Virus record (IMG/VR): IMGVR_UViG_3300042542_004947
Span: 1-62,118 of that record
DNA from: a virus
Length of the DNA: 62,118 bases
Strand: one strand, 5' to 3'
This document shows, piece by piece, positions 57,513-62,118 of this stretch. The notes under the pieces are model-generated. The model was not told the origin of the DNA. It saw only the letters and a list, made by a program, of their open reading frames with translations, and did not search any database. Position numbers and translations under genes: made by a program. How positions within the stretch are numbered: position 1 is the stretch's first letter; every line of letters begins with the position of its first letter.

Positions 57513-58734
57513 ATGTTTCGTTCCTCAGAATCAATGCCAATAGATCATTTTTTATTTAGAGCAGGCAAATCTGCCCCTGGCGCTAAAGAAGGAATGCAAG
57601 AAATAGAATCAAGCTTAAGGGAAATAGGTAGGCTTGATGAATCTTTTCTTACAATGGGAGATAAATCCGTTGTTGGAGCTCGTGTAAGTAAAAAAACTTT
57701 AGGTATCTCTGTATCTAATCAAGTATTAGAAAAATTTGGCTTTGAACCACTTAACGAGAGGGCAATGGCTCATGCTGAGACTGTGGGTCAAAGTTTAACT
57801 CGACATGAAGCCTTGCAACGAATGCTTAGGCATGAAGGTATTAGGCTTAGTAATACAAGTGGAGTAAGTAATCTTCTTGTTTTTAGAGAATCTGTAGTTC
57901 GAAGAGGATCCTTAACTGGCAATGTAAAAACTGCGTTACACGAAATTGGACATGGTGTATCTAAGTTAACACAAAGTACTGTGGATAAAAATCTTCTTGT
58001 GGGTCAATTGAAGGATATTATCCGGAGTTAGTTCGGTAGATGAAGAAGTTGCTAGTAAATTTAAAGATACTTATCTAGGTGTTATGCGTGAATTTGGTCG
58101 AGAAGAAGCTAGAGCTGAGTCTTTCTCTGGATTAATTTCAAAAACCACCATAGGAAAAGACGCTCTAACCAAGATAGCAAGAGGAGGTATTGAGGAGAAG
58201 CATATTAAGGGAACCTTATTAAGCGCATACAATCGTCTTGATGATGAATTTTATGGATTCCAAGGATATGCAGAAATCAACTTAAGGAACATGCGAGGTT
58301 CTGCAGTGTATGATGCATTTGCTCGTCATATTGATTTTGATCAATTACAAAGACTAGGAGCCGTAGAAGCTCATGGCGTTTTTATGGGTTCAGTTGATTA
58401 CGGCGGAATGTCAGAAGCTGTTGCTCCATCTTTGAGAAGTCTTCAACAAACAGCAAACGAGCATGTGCTAACAAATTATGGTGAAGATACATATGATCGT
58501 TATCAGTCGCTAGTAACAGAATCAAAAAGAATTCCTGCACAGATAAAAGGATCTGGCCTAGCTTCAATTTCCTCTGAACCTATTATAGATTCAATAGCTG
58601 CTTTAGAAAGAAGCGGGGCTAGCACAGAGGTTGCAGAACAAGTTGGAAGAACTGGTGGGATGGCAAAAAGAACACTTAGTGGAATATTGTCAGCCGGAGA
58701 AACAGCAGCAGAAGTTATGAGATTTATTAAATAA
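57513..58734 (+). CDS. zinc-metallopeptidase-like virion-type protein, recoded at a CGGA codon
   Basis: Frame 0 ends right after the site (CGG-AGT-TAG at 58023). Reading CGGA as Gly gives a 406-residue protein, LVGQLKDII-G-VSSVDEEVASKF. The first part carries TALHEIGHGVSKL with the zincin core H-E-x-G-H (His143 to His147), placed shortly before the join. The expected third ligand or Glu (for example in FGREEARAESFSG) lies after the join, so the active site would need recoding. The C-terminus is Ala/Gly-rich. It may process virion proteins or the host wall during entry. Confidence 0.75.
58023..58026 (+). other. CGGA quadruplet glycine site in the metallopeptidase-like protein
   Basis: In-frame CGG after ATT-ATC; frame 0 reads AGT-TAG. 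Quadruplet reading gives Ile-Ile-Gly-Val-Ser-Ser. Confidence 0.86.
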
Positions 58735-58876
58735 TATATATCTGAGGTCCTATTAATTTCTTTGTATAAAACCCAAAAAGACAAAAAAAGTTTAAAACAG
58801 TTTTGCCTCTTAAAATTTTTTTCCCAAATTTTACCTATATAGGTTTTTTAAATTAAAAAATATAATATTCCGCGTT
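58735..58876. other. AT-rich gap between convergent genes
   Basis: Contains copy 2 of the direct repeat (58741-58760). A small palindrome ACCTATATAGGT (58833-58844) followed by six T may be a weak terminator. TTTTTTAAATTAAAAAA comes next. I see no gene in it. Confidence 0.5.
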
Positions 58877-59140
58877 TTAGTTATTATCTGCAACTGCGTC
58901 TTCTAGTGGGGAAACTATAATTGTTTCTCCATCTGAAGTAACGCCAAAGATACATCCAACATCGTTACCTTCAGGATCAGAAGAAGCGTAGATCTTGCTT
59001 CCGTCATTAAAGATGATTGCTACCGGATATCCACCACGGGAATTTTCCCAACCTTCAGCTTTAAGCTCTTCTTTAGTTAGCATTCTTACTTCAGCTACCA
59101 TTAATCCTACAGGATATGCTGCTTTGTCTAAACTGGTCAT
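58877..59140 (-). CDS. hypothetical protein
   Basis: I place the start at ATG 59140, with GAGGAAC five bases upstream, giving an 87-residue protein opening MTSLDKAAYPVGLMVAEVRM. The rest is beta-rich (YPVAIIFNDGSKIYASSD, PEGNDVGCIFGV). Similar single-domain proteins with the 'DGS/T...DPEGN' phrase occur in actinobacteria and their phages. An in-frame ATG at 59212 would add 24 residues and overlap the upstream gene. Confidence 0.65.
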   Translation of the reverse strand: MTSLDKAAYPVGLMVAEVRMLTKEELKAEGWENSRGGYPVAIIFNDGSKIYASSDPEGNDVGCIFGVTSDGETIIVSPLEDAVADNN

Positions 59141-59204
59141 TTTGTTCCTCGTATCTAAAGGGGTTTCTAAGGCTCTTAAATAGGCTTGACGCATTTCATA
59201 AAAA

Positions 59205-59417
59205 TCAAGCATCTGTTACAGTGCCCCATTCATGGTGGATAATTTCACAAGTAAATTTACAAGAAGGACACCTAGGAGTACCATATTGGCTCATCATAGA
59301 ATGAGATGGTTTATCTCCGCATTTACATCTTAGTACTAATTCTGGTCCCCAAGTTCTTATGAGTCTTGTTTTAGCGGACTGAGAAATAGGGATAGACAAA
59401 GAAGATTGAGAAATCAT
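59205..59417 (-). CDS. small zinc-finger protein
   Basis: A 70-residue protein with CKCGDKPSHSM and CPSCKFTCE, four or five Cys suitable for a zinc site. The N-terminus is Ser-rich. It has a GGAG-type ribosome site. Function unknown. Confidence 0.6.
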   Translation of the reverse strand: MISQSSLSIPISQSAKTRLIRTWGPELVLRCKCGDKPSHSMMSQYGTPRCPSCKFTCEIIHHEWGTVTDA

Positions 59418-59428
59418 TTGTTTCTCCT

Positions 59429-59881
59429 CTAGTGATAATGCTTATTACTGTGTATGTCATTAAAGTTTTTTGTTTTAGATTGAACTAAAGAATTAATAGC
59501 AGTATGCAAAGAAGGCCAATCACGCTTAAGGTCATTAAGAAGATTTGATAACATCTTGTCATGCAGCGGTTCATTAACGCCTTTATTAAAAATAGCTTTA
59601 TAAATTTTGTAGAGAGCTTCTCTTTCCTTAAAATTTAATGATCCATAAGTATTGTAACTAAAGTCAATGTTGTCTTTAATGTCCATATATGGATTTTTAG
59701 GAGTATCAATAAATTCTTTAATGTCCATATATGGATTCTTAGGATATGGATTCTTAGGAGTTTTACCAATAAATGTAGATTTCTCTTCTTTTACTGAAGT
59801 TTGATCTTTGTTAGAAATAGAATTTGCTAGACTAGCAATAGAAGATGCTAGATTGTTTATTGCCTGAATAAGAGATTTCAT
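59429..59881 (-). CDS. hypothetical protein with KNPYMDIK repeats
   Basis: A 150-residue protein. Residues about 40-72 hold repeats of TPKNPYMDIK with an extra PKNPY unit, mirrored by direct DNA repeats (59660-59760). The N-terminus is a helical Ser/Ala stretch, the C-terminus a helical domain (FKEREALYKIYKAIFNKG). The repeats may be a binding linker. Family unknown. Confidence 0.6.
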   Translation of the reverse strand: MKSLIQAINNLASSIASLANSISNKDQTSVKEEKSTFIGKTPKNPYPKNPYMDIKEFIDTPKNPYMDIKDNIDFSYNTYGSLNFKEREALYKIYKAIFNKGVNEPLHDKMLSNLLNDLKRDWPSLHTAINSLVQSKTKNFNDIHSNKHYH

Positions 59882-59892
59882 TTTTATCCTTT

Positions 59893-60108
59893 TTAATAAC
59901 GAGCTATTAAATTCAATCTTTGAATCTCAGCTTCTAAACTCTGCAACTTGTATTCCATAGAACTTATATGGGTGAGTAGTAAAGATATAGTATTTGAGGC
60001 AGATTGACAAATATCATAAACATTTTTAGAATCATGAATTGTTTTATCAGCTTCATTGAGAAGTGAATGAATTAATTCTTTAGAGCTATCTAGAATATGT
60101 TCTGACAT
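59893..60108 (-). CDS. coiled-coil protein
   Basis: A 71-residue all-helical protein (LDSSKELIHSLLNEADKTIH, then SMEYKLQSLEAEIQRLN) with a clear heptad pattern at the end. A -10 element six bases upstream predicts a leaderless mRNA. Confidence 0.6.
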   Translation of the reverse strand: MSEHILDSSKELIHSLLNEADKTIHDSKNVYDICQSASNTISLLLTHISSMEYKLQSLEAEIQRLNLIARY

Positions 60109-60114
60109 AAAAAC

Positions 60115-60123
60115 ATTATATCA
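60115..60123 (-). promoter_or_regulatory. extended -10 promoter giving a leaderless mRNA
   Basis: TGATATAAT on the minus strand ends six bases before ATG 60108. The same geometry as at 30870. Confidence 0.65.
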
Positions 60124-60351
60124 GCTAAAGCCAGATAACTTCTTGTTTAAGTTCTTATACAAATTTTTTTCTTCTGAAATTTCAGCTAAAGCATTATCAA
60201 GTAAAGATAATAGCAATTTGTCAAAATTACTTAAAAGGCTAGTGTCAAAGTAAACTTTGTTGGTAGAAATTTTATCTTCTGTATTTGAAGAAGAAGAAGA
60301 TTCCTCTTTATTATTAGGGTAATTACATGGCCAGTTGGGATGAATCATCAT
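60121..60351 (-). CDS. hypothetical protein
   Basis: A 76-residue protein: a short Asn/Pro/Trp-rich start (IHPNWPCNYPNNKEE), a Ser-rich linker, then a helical half (LLSNFDKLLLSLLDNALAEI). Overlaps the upstream mini-gene by four bases. Function unknown. Confidence 0.55.
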   Translation of the reverse strand: MMIHPNWPCNYPNNKEESSSSSNTEDKISTNKVYFDTSLLSNFDKLLLSLLDNALAEISEEKNLYKNLNKKLSGFS

Positions 60352-60443
60352 AAGACTAATTCTTTGGGAGTAGTTAAAAACCGGAATATAATATACGCAA
60401 GCTCAAACAAAGCAGCGAGGATCTGAACAGTAATGCCTGTCAT
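60348..60443 (-). CDS. small membrane peptide containing an in-frame CGGT
   Basis: A 31-residue ORF in an ATGA overlap with the next gene, after GAAAGATAG. The sequence ITVQILAALFELAYIIF is a membrane helix followed by RFLTTPKELVL. CGG (60383-60381) is in frame: read as a triplet it is Arg and the peptide has a soluble tail; read as CGGT it gives Phe-Gly-Phe then TAA, leaving a bare helix of 22 residues. It is one of three such triplets in the window. Confidence 0.5.
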   Translation of the reverse strand: MTGITVQILAALFELAYIIFRFLTTPKELVL

Positions 60444-60490
60444 AATTTTCTATCTTTCTTTTATGTTACAAGTCGGTGATTAGATAGATA

Positions 60491-60790
60491 TTATATTAGT
60501 TCTAATAAATATACTTTATGTAGTCTCTTTTTACAAGTGTGAGAAGGTGCTTCATCTATAGCTACACATACCTTAACGTACACTCCACAAGAATGGCATT
60601 TCCATTCACTGTTAGGTTTATATCTTAAGGTAGTATTCTCTTGCTTAGGGGCATTGATTGTCAGCTGAGAAGAATCAACAGAAGGAGCTTGTAGACATGA
60701 TGGGCAAAGCCTAGGTTTTCTCCCTCTTGCTTTAAGGCGCTTCCATTGAAGATTACATTGGATACAAGTTAGTTCGTCAAATTCTTCCAT
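60491..60790 (-). CDS. double zinc-finger protein
   Basis: Starts at ATG 60790 with AGGAAC upstream. The 99-residue protein has two zinc sites: LTCIQCNLQW with LCPSC, and WKCHSCGVYVKV with HTCKK. A GRKPRLCPSC phrase is typical of actinobacterial zinc ribbons. Likely nucleic-acid binding. Confidence 0.7.
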   Translation of the reverse strand: MEEFDELTCIQCNLQWKRLKARGRKPRLCPSCLQAPSVDSSQLTINAPKQENTTLRYKPNSEWKCHSCGVYVKVCVAIDEAPSHTCKKRLHKVYLLELI

Positions 60791-60798
60791 AGTTGTTC

Positions 60799-61407
60799 CT
60801 AAATTTTTTCTTGAAAATGACAATGAAAAGGTGCTCCGGTATAAGGGTCATACTTTGAGGCAACTGCTATAGCTTTTAAAGCTGCTTTTTTAGCCTGAGC
60901 TACTGTCATCTTTTTTGATGAACCAAGAACATGCAAAGCGCCAAGAGCGTAAGCACTTCCAGTTCCAAGAGCATACATGCCACTTATATCAGAGGTCCAA
61001 GAGTAGTCGCCATCAACAACATATATGCAACCTGAGACTACGACTAAAATTGTAGATCCATGCTCAGCAATGTGAGTTGAAGTATCTCTTTCAGGAGCAG
61101 CATATCCTTGTTTTTCAAAACATTCTCTAAGAGAAGGTATAAACTTTGTAGTTATAAAGTTGTCTAACTTTTTTCCAGTTGTTCCAGGAGGTACAACAGG
61201 AGGAGTAAAGGCGTGATGAAGAATATTAATTGCGCGCATATCTCCAGCTGCACCTAAAAGGTATCTTCCATTTTCTGCAACTTTAGCAGAAGTAGAAGAT
61301 AGTGTAGTTATCTGTGAAGCAAAACCACCTTCATCAACGGTGGATATGCGAGAATCACTACAAACTAAAGAATAGTCTAATCCCTGAATAGCTATAATGG
61401 TAGTCAT
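60799..61407 (-). CDS. proteasome-beta/HslV-like peptidase
   Basis: A 202-residue Ntn-hydrolase. After Met removal the protein would begin TTIIAIQGLDYSLVCSDSRI, with the N-terminal Thr nucleophile and the conserved Asp of S-D-S-R. MYALGTGSAYALGAL and the end VASKYDPYTGAPFHC match the family strands. Similar proteasome-like peptidases occur in phages and could degrade host proteins or edit their own. A consensus promoter lies directly upstream. Confidence 0.8.
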   Translation of the reverse strand: MTTIIAIQGLDYSLVCSDSRISTVDEGGFASQITTLSSTSAKVAENGRYLLGAAGDMRAINILHHAFTPPVVPPGTTGKKLDNFITTKFIPSLRECFEKQGYAAPERDTSTHIAEHGSTILVVVSGCIYVVDGDYSWTSDISGMYALGTGSAYALGALHVLGSSKKMTVAQAKKAALKAIAVASKYDPYTGAPFHCHFQEKI

Positions 61408-61437
61408 TTAATTCCTCGGTATATTTAAATATATTAC

Positions 61438-61466
61438 ATTATACCTTAGAATAAGATTAAATTCAA
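61438..61466 (-). promoter_or_regulatory. sigma-70-type promoter for the proteasome-like gene
   Basis: On the minus strand TTGAAT (61466-61461), 17 bases, TATAAT (61443-61438). The predicted start is about 25 bases before ATG 61407. Confidence 0.8.
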
Positions 61467-61660
61467 TCTTTAGAAGGATTAAAATATAAAGAACCAAAAA
61501 CCTCTATAGCTATGGAGTTAATTTCTTTAGAATTAGAAAAGGAATTATATTGAACATATTCATTATTTAAAGAATGAAAGTAATGTTTATATTTTTTATT
61601 TTTAAACTTTCTTTTGTTCTTTGCCAAGAGTTTCGCCCTTTTTATAAATACAGGTGCCAT
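61463..61660 (-). CDS. hypothetical basic protein
   Basis: A 65-residue ORF, very basic in its first 30 residues (KRAKLLAKNKRKFKNKKYKH). It overlaps the KTSC gene by 59 bases, more than usual, so the true start may be later or the ORF may not be translated. Confidence 0.4.
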   Translation of the reverse strand: MAPVFIKRAKLLAKNKRKFKNKKYKHYFHSLNNEYVQYNSFSNSKEINSIAIEVFGSLYFNPSKD

Positions 61661-61865
61661 TTAAATTATTTCTAATTTTAGAGTTAAAATATGCCCCAGC
61701 TGAATCAGCTGCAATAAACTCAGCAAACTTGTCATACGACACAGAGTCATAATGCCAAATGGCTCCAGAATGAAATATTACTATCAAGCCCTCGGTATCT
61801 TCATCCCATGCAGCAGAGTGAAGAACAGAACTATCACGAAATTGTTTAAATTTAATTGTTGACAT
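61602..61865 (-). CDS. KTSC-domain protein
   Basis: Starts at ATG 61865. The 87-residue protein has the KTSC layout: SSVLHSAAWDEDTEGLIVIF, then GAIWHYDSVSYDKFAEFIAA and DSAGAYFNSKIRNN. The family is common in bacteria and phages; its role is unknown, with a suggested nucleic-acid or RNA-polymerase link in some members. Confidence 0.8.
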   Translation of the reverse strand: MSTIKFKQFRDSSVLHSAAWDEDTEGLIVIFHSGAIWHYDSVSYDKFAEFIAADSAGAYFNSKIRNNLNGTCIYKKGETLGKEQKKV

Positions 61866-61866
61866 A

Positions 61867-62097
61867 TCAACCACCGTTCAAATTGTAGAAACTTTCATAC
61901 TCTGATAATCCATTGCACCTTATGCAATTAAGGGGATTATCTTCATGCTGTGAATCGTGTTCACGATACAAAGAAGTAGCTATTTGCTTCCAGTGATTAA
62001 GTTGTGCAAGCATGACTGAATTGCTTTGAGTAAGTAGCTTGATATTATCAAGAAGTGCATTTACATCTTCTTGTGAAAATATTGGGTCATTATTCAT
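61867..62097 (-). CDS. hypothetical protein with Cys pair
   Basis: A 76-residue protein with GGAGGC upstream of ATG 62097. Helical (DVNALLDNIKLLTQSNSVML) with a C-x2-C at CIRC and two His before it (REHDSQHEDNPLNCIRC), perhaps one zinc site. First gene of the visible minus-strand unit. Confidence 0.6.
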   Translation of the reverse strand: MNNDPIFSQEDVNALLDNIKLLTQSNSVMLAQLNHWKQIATSLYREHDSQHEDNPLNCIRCNGLSEYESFYNLNGG

Positions 62098-62118
62098 ATA
62101 GTGCCTCCACTAGGACTC

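Overview
The window is an internal piece of a large, AT-rich tailed-phage genome. It begins inside a virion-protein gene and contains no terminase, portal or major capsid gene that I can recognise. A Gram-positive, probably actinobacterial, host is inferred from several things. There is a phage-encoded LPETG sortase-type surface protein. There are long Thr/Pro 'TTTTTEP' linkers on secreted proteins. The ribonucleotide reductase is a B12-dependent monomer. Promoters whose predicted start falls on the ATG (leaderless mRNAs) recur. Host identity is inference only.

Layout: 0-4.5 kb virion (tail/baseplate-like) genes; 4.6-9.9 kb nucleotide metabolism (class II RNR, ThyX, dCMP deaminase) with small hypothetical genes; 9.9-17.3 kb glycosyltransferases, an m5C methyltransferase, a thermonuclease-like nuclease and a deoxyribosyltransferase-like protein; 18-31.7 kb replication, recombination and transcription (DnaB-like helicase, two Cas4/RecB-like proteins, HD hydrolase, AEP primase, DnaE polymerase, PD-(D/E)XK nucleases, sigma factor, RNase H, dNMP kinase); 32-34.8 kb a run of tiny lysine-rich basic proteins; 35-39.9 kb sugar and cell-surface genes (RmlD, RmlC, methyltransferases, glycosyltransferases); 39.9-51.3 kb lysis, surface and tail-fibre genes; 51.3-52.7 kb minus-strand Cys-rich and ferredoxin genes; 52.8-58.7 kb large virion-associated proteins around a tRNA gene; 58.9-62.1 kb minus-strand small genes including a proteasome-like peptidase.

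The main discovery is a coherent recoding system. Seven genes are each split by a +1 frameshift, and in all seven the break falls exactly on an in-frame CGG codon (CGGA five times, CGGT twice). Reading CGGN as one four-base glycine codon restores every protein. In the endolysin it restores the invariant Gly of the zinc motif. The same window encodes a glycine-type tRNA (56644-56719, minus strand) whose anticodon arm is two bases longer than normal and presents 5'-UCCG-3', the exact complement of CGGA. CGG is otherwise almost absent as an in-frame triplet; I found three cases, all CGGT, in each of which quadruplet reading would end translation within two codons. The dependent genes are a RecB-like nuclease, a sigma factor, a small basic protein, the endolysin, the sortase-anchored protein and two large virion-type proteins, so the tRNA looks like a master switch for phage gene expression.

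A second pattern is a TTACTATA element, usually about 20-25 bases between its end and the start codon, in front of most late-type genes and, as GGTACTATAATA, directly in front of the tRNA. It is probably the late promoter, possibly read by the recoded sigma factor. No database search or computation could be run; family names rest on motif recognition.
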